DNA of 64,000 bases from Adiantum capillus-veneris. Its lineage: Eukaryota; Streptophyta; Polypodiopsida; Polypodiales; Pteridaceae. Position 1 is the first letter of the stretch. Each line of letters starts with the position of its first letter. Shown in pieces: positions 49,047 to 60,390 of this stretch. The stretch covers positions 62,571,753 to 62,635,752 of the forward strand of contig CM043959.1 in assembly GCA_014529385.2 (NCBI GenBank). The letters are read 5' to 3'. Position numbers and translations under genes: made by a program. The notes below the pieces were generated by a model that ran no database searches, was not told the DNA's origin, and was given only the letters and a program-made list of their open reading frames with translations.

Positions 49047-50546
49047 TGTCGGAAAGTGTGCGGTCTAGCTGGAGGAAGGTGCAAAACCTCTAGCTATGAG
49101 AGTTCGTGATGAGAATCACAAACACTTTTTGAAAAAGAGTTTGCAGAGAATCACCAACCCTCTTTTTAAGGGTGACAAAAAATCTAAGAGCGTTCGTGAC
49201 AGCAAAGTCACAAACACTCTTTCCTATCGTGCTTGGAGTCTGCTTGTTTTTGTAGTCGAGATTATGATGAGAGGATCACCAAATCACATTCAATTTTACT
49301 TTACAAGACCATTTAAAAAACAATAAATTTTTAGCCATGAAACCTTAATGCTCATACAAGCACAATTCTCAATCAAAACCCAAACCTCTTTCATGGTATC
49401 ATGTAGCCTCCCCCCAATTACATAGTCAAAATATCAAACGATTGAAAGGAATTCTCGAGCTTCCACCTTCACGAAGACCATTTTCTGATTTTGCAGAGAT
49501 TTATGAGCTTCTAAAGTGAAGTCCAAACACCATTTTGATAAGGGGAAACCCTAATTCACTCCCTCACAAGCTCATATACAAGATTGCGAAGAGGCGGGAC
49601 TACATCACACATAGAATGGGCAACCATGGAAGCTATTGAACAGTAGAGAAAAGTTGCAGGTTTTTTCTGTAAAAAGGAGCCCTCTCTCTCTTACCCATGG
49701 CATGTTCAGCTGATGTGTTATTTTTTAAGGCCATTTTTCCATTTTGGACCAAAACTAGGCCATTTTCAACTCATTTTTTACCCAAAAAATGCCATTTTTT
49801 AATCCGAAAATTCCCAAACGGAGTCAAAAAAATCCCTAAATTTGTGGGATCACTCGCATAAGCATAAAAAGCATAGATAAGAATAATTTTCTATCAATAT
49901 ACCATTTTGGGTCACTTCCATGCAATTCTGCAAACGACACCTGTTAGCTAGGTGAAAGCATGTTAACTTGTCATGCTTTTTCATGTCCCGGACAATGCTA
50001 ACTAGCACAATTTTGGCATATGCTAACTAGTACAATAACTTGAGTTACATCTCTAAGATCTATGACATATGATATATCAATAGAAAGCACTTGAAACAAG
50101 GAATCCAAATGTACAACCTCCGACAAATTTTGATATAATTTGTAAAAAAATTACCAGAAGCCCAACTTTTCGAAGATGTGCTAGCTTGAAACTGCTAACT
50201 AGCACAAAAAGCGTGACAGGTTAACATGCTTTCACCCTGCTGCTATTTTTGGCAGTTTTTTGCTCGCATCAGTCTTTATAGGCGAGATCAGTGTGCCACC
50301 ATGAAACACTTGGAATATATACATTGTAAAACCAAATTAAGCATATTATCAAGTGGAAAAGCACGCAAATGTGCCACATCGAGGGCCACGACTCCCCGGA
50401 TAGGTATGTACATGATAATGACCGCAGTAGACGCTTCAACATATATCACAATATGTATATGATTGCTTTTATTTGCATACATTGATAAGTGTCAAGAGTA
50501 AGGTGAATGATTTTATTTCACACTATGTACGTGCCACGGTACGACA
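49047..50546 (-). repeat. Gypsy 5' LTR
   Basis: 1,500 bp; longer than its partner because of a 289-bp insertion at 49950-50238, with a few small indels. Confidence 0.85.
49950..50238. mobile_element. 289-bp MITE inside the gypsy LTR
   Basis: TIRs are AGGTGAAAGCATGTTAAC and, inverted at the right end, AGGGTGAAAGCATGTTAAC, with similarity continuing to about 32 bp. It is flanked by GCT (49947-49949 and 50239-50241); the other LTR has a single empty site. Subterminal TGCTAACTAGCAC repeats occur near both ends. Its centre (about 50062-50160) matches 6015-6120. Confidence 0.85.
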
Positions 50547-50672
50547 GCGTGCCAGTAGTTTTGTGGAGGTTTGTTGATGTACTCTACGCGCTGTGATCCA
50601 CTTTGAAAGTGTACAAAGTTTTTTTCTTGGAGTTTAAAATTCTTTGATGTTCTGGTAGCTATCACTTTGTAA

Positions 50673-50763
50673 AAAAGCCAATCAAGTGGATCATGGCGCG
50701 CTAGTAATTTTGTGGAGTTTTTTTTATGTACTCCGCGCATCTTGATCCACTTGATTGGCTTTT
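50673..50763. repeat. Foldback repeat beside gypsy insertion
   Basis: Arms of about 28 bp: AAAGCCAATCAAGTGGATCA and its inverse near 50736-50763. A diverged copy of the loop-side sequence (GTAGTTTTGTGGAG) lies at 50555. The gypsy left flank (TTGGATCACGGCGC, before 43850) matches the same repeat, so the gypsy element landed in a related repeat. Confidence 0.6.
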
Positions 50764-50945
50764 GTTCTTCACAACTATAGAGCAATTTTGTATTCTATCA
50801 TGCACACATGCTATACATCTTGTGTTATTGTCTGTATGATTAGTTGGAAATAATTATGAGATACACAGCTATTGTTTGTTCAAAACTTATATGATCTTCT
50901 TTTTATTCATGTTTGAAGAAACTTATATTTCTCAGTATGAAATAA

Positions 50946-52297
50946 ATGGTAGGATTAAGATCTCATAGGAGGAAGAGGCAGAAAATAGATCTCAAGCGCA
51001 TCGTTGGCCAAGAAATTGTTCCGAGAAGACTGGTCGGAGCTATTAAAAGCTTCAACAAAGAGGAATGTAGACTTCAAAAAACCCATGATCTATCTAGTGG
51101 AGAGCCTGCCATGAGTTTGGAGGAGCCGGATATTGATCCATGTGCTGAAATGGAGTCCCCTTCTACTCCAAAATTTTCTTTATTGAACTCATTTAAGAGA
51201 TGTGGATTTTTCAGCACCTACTTTGCAGAGTGCCCAATGTGTTGCAACAATCCCAAAGAAAAAAGAGGCAGTTATTTATGAAGACCCTACAGTGATTGGT
51301 GAAAGTCTTTTAGATTTTGCAGTTTCTTTTGGGGCTGGTGATAAGTTTGAATTGGTCTCTTGCATTTTTAATGCTCCATTTAATTTTGATGTGTATATAG
51401 CTGAACAAAGTGAACACTTGAAGCTGGAACGAGAGAAGTTTGAGCTTCACACTCAAGAGGGCAGGGTTAATGTTGGTGAAATGGTGGTAGTCCATTTAAA
51501 AGATTGTGATCCTAAAAGACAATCTTAGAAGAAGTACAGTCAGCTTCCTCTTATGTACAGACCCCATTGGTGCAGCTTACATGAACGGGAGTGCAAGCTA
51601 GTTCAAGAATCCTTTGGATTTCTAATATTTTTAAATGGATTATTTACAAGTCTTATGAAAGATCCTAAGGAGGTCATGGAGGAACACGGTTTACCAGCAG
51701 ATGAAAAAGAGAAAAAGGATGAGGAATATATTGAAGTGACGGAGATAGAGGAGTCCATTGATCTTGAGGAAGAAGAAGCAAAAGAGGTGGAACAAGGAAA
51801 TCTTCTCTCAATGAAAACCTCAAATATCAAGCTACCCCTAGATGTGTCAGGTTTCAATGAGCGACAAGCTACCTTAATGCTACCAGGAGTGGTAGATTTT
51901 AAATTTGGAGACAGGTCATACATTTTCCTTCATGATATACAAAATATTTTTTGTTTGCAGGAGGACTTTGCACTGGCCACTATCTCCAAGTATCAAGAGG
52001 AAAGGAATGGATTTGTTTCAGATGACAGTAGTGATGATGAGGCAATGGAGATCTTCAGTAACCCATTGAACTTCCTTAAACTCTGCTTTGAAAAGGCAAA
52101 AAAGTATAAAGAAAGCCTTCCCGATGAAGCTACATTTCAAATATTCGAAATAATCTCAAGACATCAACTAGTAATCAGGATATGGAGGATTGGTTTAAGC
52201 AACGAGCACAGGAGTCAACCGGATCTGTCAACCTATGGAAGAATGAGCTTTTTTTGCAAGATGAGAGTTTCATGGTATAACATCTTGCCCCCCCCCC

Positions 52298-52368
<71 letters not shown>

Positions 52369-52630
52369 CTTTTGTTTACAATCACGGATTGCTGAAAAGG
52401 ACAACTTTCTTCATCGTCGAAGTAGACAGTTCCGTGGTGGTAGGGATGCAGCTCTAGGAAAATATCTTCCTCGTCTATGTGAGGCACCCATCCTAATCTT
52501 CCACAACGGAATGTCACAAGAAGTGAATACTGCAACCTATGCTTTCAAGAAATCATCTCGCTTCTTAGGTGGTCCAATGCTACCACAAAATACTAACAAA
52601 GCTATCCTCATCGAGAAGATTTTTGGGAGA
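50946..52630 (+). pseudogene. Unknown coding-like region with at least three frame changes
   Basis: Family not recognised. 50946-51190 is basic at the start (RSHRRKRQKIDLK). A frame change gives 51202-51528 (YEDPTVIGESLLDFAVSFG, EHLKLEREKFELH). After a stop, 51553-52170 encodes an acidic protein: EEHGLPADEKEKKDEEY, then LPGVVDFKFGDRSYIFLHDI, and DDSSDDEAMEIF. A third frame runs to about 52275 (SNQDMEDWFKQRAQESTG). Beyond a (C)n(TC)n(AC)n tract, 52383-52631 reads RRSRQFRGGRDAALGKYLP and SRFLGGPMLPQNTNKA before a stop. The order is collinear on one strand. It could be an old gene with introns at the frame changes, or a decayed mobile-element protein. Confidence 0.4.
52288..52366 (+). repeat. 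Compound microsatellite (C)21(TC)13(AC)16
   Basis: Three different simple tracts placed end to end inside a coding-like region. Confidence 0.9.
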
Positions 52631-52639
52631 TAATGTTTT

Positions 52640-53320
52640 GGTTACTCGCTAGGATATACTGGGGCCGTGCAACATATTACTACACATATAGAGCAATGGC
52701 ATTATCTTTAGGAAAAGAAAACCCTACTCAACTCTTAAACTATGGCAAAAATTTAATTATGAGATACAAGGGTGAGGTTCCAAATGATAGTTCCAAATCA
52801 TCAAAAGTCTGAAATAGTTGTGGTACATATTGAATTAAATTCTACAGGCATTTGTGGTACATCCAATCACCTAAATTCTAATTCTCTTGTTCCACCGATG
52901 ATTGGCATATTGCAATGTGTCTGCTCGCTTTCTTTTCTATAGTTGCAAATGTTTGATTGCCTGTACTGTTGCTGAAGAGGCCAATACTTGCTTTTGTTGC
53001 ATGTGGTGAATGATTCTGCGATAAAACCACTGAAATTATAACTCCTTCAGACTGTTTGCCTTATTTTGAGAGCCTCCATGATGTGTGTGTCTGAAGTAGG
53101 AATTTCTAGCCATGTAATGAGACTCTCCAAGCCCTGGGTGTTCCATATACCTAGATTCCCATACTTTTGGATGAAGTATGTCCCTACGATTTTCAAAAAA
53201 GAAGAAGAAGATGAGAATCAACACAGATTCTCCTCATGCATCAAATCACAAAAACGTATGTGAACTCCAAGTCTCCAGTTGAAAATGGTTGTGAGTTGCG
53301 TGGAAGGCATGCAAATTTGA
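52640..53320. other. Unassigned DNA
   Basis: No gene recognised. A reading frame on the minus strand at 53036-53224 has no family resemblance. Confidence 0.4.

Positions 53321-53322
<2 letters not shown>

Positions 53323-53408
<86 letters not shown>
53323..53408 (+). repeat. (TC)43 array
   Basis: Uninterrupted (TC)n, among the longest in the window. Confidence 0.95.
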
Positions 53409-53410
<2 letters not shown>

Positions 53411-53959
53411 GCATGGCGTCATCAAAAGGTAGCGCTGTCTTCATATGCAATCACCTTGAAGGCGTACTGTGGCCTTGCGCAAGGAGTTGGCATGGGTGAG
53501 AGAAACCATAAGAAAGGGACCGTGCTTGGAGCAAGCATAGAGAATACACGAGGGTGAGATTTCTAGGGAGAGTCGGGTGAGAGAATTCATGCTGAAGTCC
53601 CGAGGGGGGGAGGGGCATCTGCATCTCATTAGATATCGAGATTGAATCTGGCTGCTGACGAGGGTGTCTGTGGGGTGAGGGACATGCCGTCAGAAAGTTC
53701 CCATAGCCTAATTTTTTTTATACCTTGGAATCTTTGGAGAAATACAATTTTTTAAACGGAGAACGAGTATGTGCCAACTTTGTGATTGATGAAGTATGCA
53801 AATGATTAAAAATAATGTGTTGCAAAACAAGAAATTTATTTAGAAATTTAAACACAAACTTAGTACTAAGACTATCTGAGGTGCTTTGAATTTATTTACC
53901 ATGTAATGAGTAATTTGAGTGTCGGTCCATGCTGTCTTGAAGGAATTTTTCAATAGCTG

Positions 53960-56199
53960 AAGGTTCTATTTAAACTTGTTGAGATTATCCTGCGAGCAAT
54001 CATCATTCTCACACATTTGAGATAATGTGTCAATGGAACGACACACATCACCCTTTGCATTGCGATTTGTTGGCTCTTGGTCTTTCACTACTAAATGAAG
54101 TTTTTTCCAACGCATATACTCAACTTTGCTAATGTAGGTAGAGTGATATACTCTCTGTCGCTTTGCTAGCTTCACATCTTTCATACCTTGAGGTGTAGAT
54201 AGAAAACAGCGTGCCTTGACCCCACCTATGGATGGTTTTCAGGGTACATCTTTCTCATTGGTTGACCTTTTTTCATCCCGCTGGATTTTCACATTGCCCC
54301 CATGTAGACCAATATGTGACAAAACTAGTTCCAAAGCCTCTAGAGTGACCTGTCGTTCAACTGACGTTTTGATTTTCCAAGCAAACCCAATGTACAAATA
54401 TACCAACTTCTCTACAATTCGGCAGAGGCCATGCATTGTATAAATATGGACATTAGCAAGTGGTATATCCAAAACAGGTCAAAAATTAGAGTCTTGATAG
54501 TGACGAGTAGGAGCCTTTCTCCACCACTTTGGGTCCATCACCTTTGCAGGTTCCATGCAATACAAGCACGGAGACATTGCCATGGCACCCATTCCACAAT
54601 TATACATACACTTTAGTGTTTTGAGGTCACCTGCAAGATTCCATTGAGCTTGAAAGTCTCCTCTCCCATCTACAGCCAGTACCTCTCCTTGATTCATTTG
54701 CCTATCAATGATATCTAGAATAGGGGTTTGATGGAACACCCAAAATAAAATGTCATGGTCTTCTTTCTTTACCTGCAAAATTAATACTTATGAGATACGA
54801 AAAATAAATCTAAAATTTAGGTACAATAGAGGGCTTGCTAGAGCTACAATATTGGAAATCATTGGATTACCTGAAATGTACCAAGCCACCATATGTTTGT
54901 TTCTGATTGAACACTCAAGTATGAAGGGTCATCAGTGGGACATTTGGAATGTGACTATAACTTGCTCTAGCTTCTTCTCTTTAAGAATCTCACACTCATC
55001 TAGCTTCAAAACAAAATGTAGAATGCCACTTGTATATTCAAATGTGATATTGTAGAACTCTACCATTCTAGTTTGCAACAAAGTCAGGTCCATGAAGATA
55101 TTGTTGTACTCATCATAAGTGACAGTAGTTCCCTGTGAGCTATAAATATCTTGAATATGAAATGGACATCCAATGAAGTCAGTCTGTTCATTATTGAGTT
55201 GGAGTCTTTCCTTCCAAACACTTGCAGTTGTTGGTAAAAGCTTAGACTTTATTCCTTTCTTCACAAACATGGACAAGTAGACTGTTGAATAGCTGTGTAA
55301 CCTCTTTTACTAATGCCAAGGGAGTCCAATGTACCCTGTATTTGCTTGGCAGGCCCTGCATTATTTGAAATGAATCTGTCAATGACATCCCCTTGCAAAA
55401 CCTTAAACTTTTTGTCATGAATTATATTCTTTGCAAGACCACTAGTTATCAATGGCTTTAACTACTTTCCTACATTGGCCTTTGGGTCTATGTCTTCTTT
55501 GTCTAGATAGACATAATCTCTACAAAGAAATCATAACTAGCATAAGTGAAAACTTAGATTAGTTTAAATTAATTAGACAGTTTACAATGCTCGCCTCAAT
55601 GCTTGGACTCTTTTCTTAAGGCCGCCAGAGCCTACCTTCAACATTTCAAGATTCCGTAGTTTCTTCTTTCGCACATGAGTGCCTAACATTGTCTCTTTGT
55701 TTTGTAATGTCCGTACCTTTGGTTGCAAGACCTATGATTCTTGTGTGCACTGCATTAAATTCTTTTGGTACTCATAATGCAAGTTAGAAAGTATTTGAAT
55801 CTCATCTGCTTGGTGCTTCACCATGTCTTTATAAGTTTCTGATTTGCTGTTTAGAGCTTTACAGTAGCCAAGAAATCCATTCTCTCCATTACCTGCAAAG
55901 GTCAATAAGTTAATGGGATTTGAAAATGTAGGCAAAGCATTGGTCATGGGATTCAATGGATAGAGTGAGCCTTTTGTCCAAATATCTATGTATTTTGCTC
56001 CCTCTGCTCTGAGTCTCTCTGTCATGATCGGTGTCACTTTGATGTTAGTTTTGCCTCGCTTACACAGTGGTGTATATTGGGGATCCATGTCAATGTGTAG
56101 ATGATAGAAGGGTCTTTTAACGAGGACATTTGTGGGGGTGGAAGAAGAATCCATGTATGCAACAATGCAAGAAAGGAAGGATTTCTTTGAGGTCAGCAC
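53960..56199 (-). pseudogene. Unknown, probably transposon-derived protein, several exons or frames
   Basis: Minus strand, in order: 56199-55732, 55452-55261 (LDSLGISKRGYTAIQQ), 55276-54932 (acidic, with DEYNNIFMDL), 54778-54479 (VLAVDGRGDFQAQWNLAGDL, then CGMGAMAMSPCLYC), 54472-54239 (HIYTMHGLCRIVEKLVYLY), 54184-53966. A ttttgcag acceptor precedes 54772. An in-frame TGA lies at 54479-54481 and a frameshift near 54935. The pattern of Asp in DGRGD, a Cys pair, then His and Glu in HGLCRIVEKL suggests a DDE-type transposase, but I cannot name the superfamily. No element termini were found. Confidence 0.45.
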
Positions 56200-56479
56200 A
56201 CAAACAGTGAGAGAGTAAGGACAGAGTAGGTCTAAAAGGATACGTCTTTTTTCCTTTAGTCATACATTCCATGTACAGGAAACTCCCTCCAATTCTAGTA
56301 CATTCATTAAATGCAAATGAAAATGATTTATTCTTCAATCATCACGGCCGTTATGACGATGTGGCAAGAATCTACTTGTAAGTGTACTTTTTGAACGGTT
56401 ATTCCAAGTTTACAATTGCTTTTACCACACCTCTTTTCTGGAGAGAGAAAGTCAAAATTCTATTTTTCTTAGAAGGCCT

Positions 56480-56578
56480 TCTAAATGACCTTCAAAATTT
56501 CCTAATGAGAGAAGCTAATCTAGAAAGAGTGAGGCTGAAGCAACTCCAAGCTTCAAGCACAAGAGTATGAAGCGTGAC
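56480..56578 (-). pseudogene. Ty1/copia 3' fragment, part 1
   Basis: Minus-strand sequence equals the copia tail at 31110-31190 (GAGTCACGCTTCATACTCTT, then CTTGGAGTTGCTTCAGCCTC). It is interrupted at 56579 by the hAT-like element and continues upstream at 58048. Confidence 0.75.
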
Positions 56579-56586
56579 TCATTGAG

Positions 56587-58039
56587 CAGGGATTTTAATT
56601 ATGCGATGACGCATTTTGTTAAATGTTAATTATTGTTGTTATTATCACTATTTTTTTCATGTTAATAACATATCTAATGTCATGACCTACGAAAACCGGT
56701 AGAAAACGTAGAACCAGCGGGACAACCAACAATCCCGGCAGGCCTGCCGGGTTTCATATTAAACCCGGCAGGCCCGGCGGGACAAGCAAGAATCCCGCCG
56801 GGCCCGTCGTGTACCCCCTCCATATTTGGCGGCTCTATATAACCCTTCACATCACATCACCTCTTCCTCTAAATTTGGTCATCCTTTAAAATTTAGAAGA
56901 AAAACTAAAGGTAAAAAAATGAATAGTCTTAAAAAAAATTTAAAACTTAATGTAACTCTGATCATGGATCATTAGTTCTTTTTTGGACTAAACTGATTCT
57001 TGAGAGGAGGTAGAAAGGTGAATCTTTCGGTCGTTATCTCTACATTTGGGATGGATTGATCTCATGTTCGGTTCACCATTATATTTGCTATATTGATTAG
57101 AACTTCTATCATGGGTCATTAGTTCTTTTTTGGACTGAATTGATTCTTGAAAAGAGATAGAAAGGTGAATCTTTGGGTCGATATCTCTACTTTTGGGATG
57201 GACTGATTACATGTTTGATTCACCGTTGTATTTTCTTGCTATTCCAATTAGAGCTCCAATCATGGGTCATTAGTTCTTTTTTGGACTGGACTGATTCATG
57301 AAAGGAGGTAGAAAGGTGAATCTTTGGGTTGATATCTCTACTTTTGGGATGGGGACTGATCACATGTTTGATTTACCGTTGTATTTGCTTGCTATTCCGA
57401 TTAGAGCTCCAATCATGGGTCATTAGTTCTTTTTTGGACTAGACTGATTCATGAAAAGAGGTAGAAAGGTGAATCTTTGGGTCGATATCTCTACTTTTGG
57501 GATGGACTGATCACATGTCTGATTAACTGTTGTATTTGCTTGCTATTTGGATTAGAGCTCCAATCATGGGTCATTAGTTCTTTTTTGGGCTGGACTGATT
57601 CATGAAAGGAGGTAGGAAGGTGAATCTTTAGGTCGATATCTCTACTTTTGGGATGGACTGATCACATATTTGATTCACCATTGTATTTGCTTGCTCATGT
57701 TTGAGTAGATTGAGGTTTATTCCCTTCAGGCTTCACTACTACGCTTGTGTGTGATATTGATTATAACACTAATGTTTGGTTTGAATAATACTTGAAAGAA
57801 GAGATAGCATACTGAGCTACAGCAGGCCCGGCGGACAAATAGCTTTACCCGGCGTGACCACCGGGAAGACTGACTAGCCCGGCGGGCCAACTAATTAGCC
57901 CGGCGGGCTACGAGCCGGTCTCCAGGTCTCGCTCGAGGTCAAAAAAGATGAATTTCAATTAACAAAATATTTATTATTTTGAATTTCTATTGTTATTAAC
58001 CTAAAATTATAGTGTGATCACGTCATTTTGAAATCCCTG
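56587..58039. mobile_element. Non-autonomous hAT-like element with internal tandem array
   Basis: 1,453 bp with ends CAGGGATTTTAA and, inverted, CAGGGATTTCAA. Flanking 8-bp duplications are TCATTGAG (56579-56586) and TCCTTGAG (58040-58047), 7 of 8 identical. The 8-bp duplication and CAGGG ends fit hAT. Inside are two GC-rich clusters of CCCGGCGGGC-type words (56695-56820 and 57825-57925) around a 150-bp tandem array. There is no transposase. Confidence 0.75.
56961..57715 (+). repeat. Tandem array, five ~150-bp units
   Basis: Units start near 56961, 57108, 57259, 57412 and 57563 with ATCATGGGTCATTAGTTC. Each contains GGTAGAAAGGTGAATCTTT and GATATCTCTACTTTTGGGAT. Confidence 0.9.
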
Positions 58040-58047
58040 TCCTTGAG

Positions 58048-58140
58048 GCCTTTGGTAAGAGCATCCGCAATCATCTGGTCAGTTTGGCTTTTACAGTTGT
58101 TGGTGACGAGCTTGAGTATACCGCCTCTATGGCAAGAAGA
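58048..58140 (-). pseudogene. Ty1/copia RNase H C-terminus, part 2
   Basis: The minus strand reads GGILKLVTNNCKSQTDQMIA followed by DALTKGL, the conserved copia C-terminal block. It joins to 56578 if the hAT-like insertion is removed. Confidence 0.75.
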
Positions 58141-58952
58141 TATAATTACTGATTGAAACAGCGTACAACACACACACACACATAGCGAAAGTAAAAATGA
58201 TCAGAGGACATAGAACATAAAGTTACATATGTGTGTTTTGTGTATGGCACGGAGGACATATATTCACAACACTGCACGTTCCAATTGCACAAGCACGACT
58301 CTAGCTCAACAACATTGCAAGGTTCATTATATCCATTCAATTTCTCATGCACATGCGTTGGCTTGGCACAACACATAAATTCTATAGGGCAGGGCATGAT
58401 TTCCGTTTCTTTTAATTTTCTAGAGAGACCACAGTGCTAGCTATCCACCATACGTTTTTATGGCACCTTTGTATGACGTGCATAGTATACTTTGCACTTT
58501 CAGTCTGTGACGTTTCATTGCAAGATGATATGTTTAACTATTCTCAATGTTTTTTTGTAGCTTGATTCAAATATCATCCTATAGATTGGACAATCAAAAA
58601 GCAATAGAACATTGCACGTCAGTAAAGCACCTCATTTATTGTTGCAGCTCATTCATGCTTTATGTACTTGCTTGTTTTAGAACTTTTTGCATTACTTCTT
58701 TTGCTTTGATTTACTCGGATCTCATTTTCAGAACTACTCACTCGATGTCGATCAACATCTGCACACGTTAGTTACACACACAACTCTTTACATACGGTTG
58801 CTATCCAATGCATGTGATGTATTACAGTACTGAATACATAAGTAGTGGATGCATGTGGTGTATCACAGTAGTGAATTGACCTCATGCATCTTTACTTTAG
58901 CTCTAAATGATTGATACCATACTAGGTGTCTAAATCATTGATGTCATACTAT
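58141..58952. other. Unassigned DNA
   Basis: No gene or element recognised. A short direct repeat (GGATGCATGTGGTGTATCACA-like) lies near 58812 and 58850. Confidence 0.4.
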
Positions 58953-59413
58953 ATATGTCCTCGTTTCTTGCGTACTAGGTGTCACTATGAAGTTCTCAAG
59001 ACCTAGAAGATTATAGTCCAAGCGTCAATAAGCTAGGGAGCAAACTGGAGCCAACTTGAAACTAGCTTACCATCCATATGCTAAGTCTTGGTTTAAAATT
59101 ACTTCATTGTATAAATATTGGAGCATGCAATGTGGTATCTTTGATCACAATCTAAAATATGTCCCTCTTGTGCGGCGGCATACCTCACATATATAGTGAT
59201 AAACGAGGTCAACAGACAAAAAAAATAGACACTCTTGCTTTCCTCACTTTTGTTTTATTGTTGGGCGCTTTGCCATCGGAGGGGTAGCAACAAGACTTAG
59301 CAACATTGCATCTACATTCCATTACCAGTTCAAGATGCCGACCACGAATCAATAGTATCCCCTCTCTATTCATGAGATTGATGAGCGATATCTGGACATA
59401 AAAGATACCTCGA
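58953..59413 (+). pseudogene. PIF1-helicase fragment, copy 1 (truncated by (CT)n)
   Basis: From about 59258 the plus strand reads IVGRFAIGGVATRLSNIAST, then FKMPTTNQ, a stop, and IHEIDERYLDIKD, the part of a Helitron-type PIF1 helicase between the Walker A and Walker B blocks. It ends at a (CT)n array (59421). The whole 58953-59413 stretch is an inverted copy of 63570-64000. Confidence 0.6.
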
Positions 59414-59416
59414 CCA

Positions 59417-59420
<4 letters not shown>

Positions 59421-59507
<87 letters not shown>
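59421..59507 (+). repeat. (CT)43 array
   Basis: Uninterrupted; it replaces the helicase Walker B part seen in the second copy. Confidence 0.95.
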
Positions 59508-59509
<2 letters not shown>

Positions 59510-60386
59510 ATTCATGTGCTTATGTGTTTTTATACATGTACCTATACGTGCATATGCATGTGTCCCGAGCCCAAGTACACTTTAAAATTTTCCAAAACTT
59601 AGGGTCAAAATTTTCATCAGTGGCCGATATTTGCATTTACATCTTGTAAATTTTGCGGGTTTTCTACAGGGTAAGCTCGAAATCTAGCTAGGATTTTGCA
59701 ACTTTCGCAGCTTATACACTAAACCCTTGTTCTTTTTGCGAATATTGGTTTCCAAATACAAAATGGATGCAAGTGTTCAAGGAAAACCCTTTTGCAACTT
59801 TACGACAAGCAAAAGCACGCACAACCTGGTGTGGCCAATTTTGACCTCCAATATTCAATTCATTCCTCGACAAAACCATAGCGATTTATGACAAATTCAA
59901 GGTATTTATCAACTGTTACAACTAAAATGCTCAAAATTTTACATTGTAAATTAAACACCGCTGAGATTACAAGAAGGAATTTTCATTTTCAGCCGGAAAA
60001 TTTATGCCACTAATTGGGATGTGTTCATGAGCAATGGTCGGGTTCCATGCTAGAGGAGGGGGTGAAGATGGCAAACAACCTTCATATTTTACTTGAAGGA
60101 AACAACTCTCATATTTATCATAGGGCTCAAGAAAAGATAGATTCACTTATCCAAAGCTTGTTCAAGATGTAAAATGGCCGGCTCAAATTTGGGCAAGAAG
60201 GTTCTCAAGCTGATTCAAACTACGGAATTTTTAGTTATGTTATGAGATTTTTAGTGTGATTATCTCTCTCAAATTTAGAGTTATTATGCTTGTATGCATG
60301 TGAAAAGGTTCCAAAGCCGGGCCACAAAAAAATGTTTCCCTAGCCCTGTTTAATTTATCATCCTTCTACTTTTAATTTTGAAGGCC
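59508..60386. other. Dispersed repeat and unassigned DNA
   Basis: 59660-59850 is similar to 35690-35860. No coding signal elsewhere. Confidence 0.4.
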
Positions 60387-60390
60387 TTAA

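Larger units (their letters stand above)
43850..50546 (-). mobile_element. Ty3/gypsy LTR retrotransposon, nearly full length, inactive
   Basis: Two LTRs (43850-45032 and 49047-50546) flank gag, protease remnant, RT, RNase H and integrase on the minus strand, with RNase H before integrase as in Ty3/gypsy. On the plus strand each LTR starts TGTCGGAAAGTG and ends in ACA. A primer-site-like TGGTGAACCCGAC (49042-49030, minus) lies four bases inside the 5' LTR. A purine tract (45054-45033, minus: TTTAGAGGGGGTGGATT) precedes the 3' LTR. Flanks read GGCGC and GCGTG, so a clean 5-bp duplication is not visible. Confidence 0.85.
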
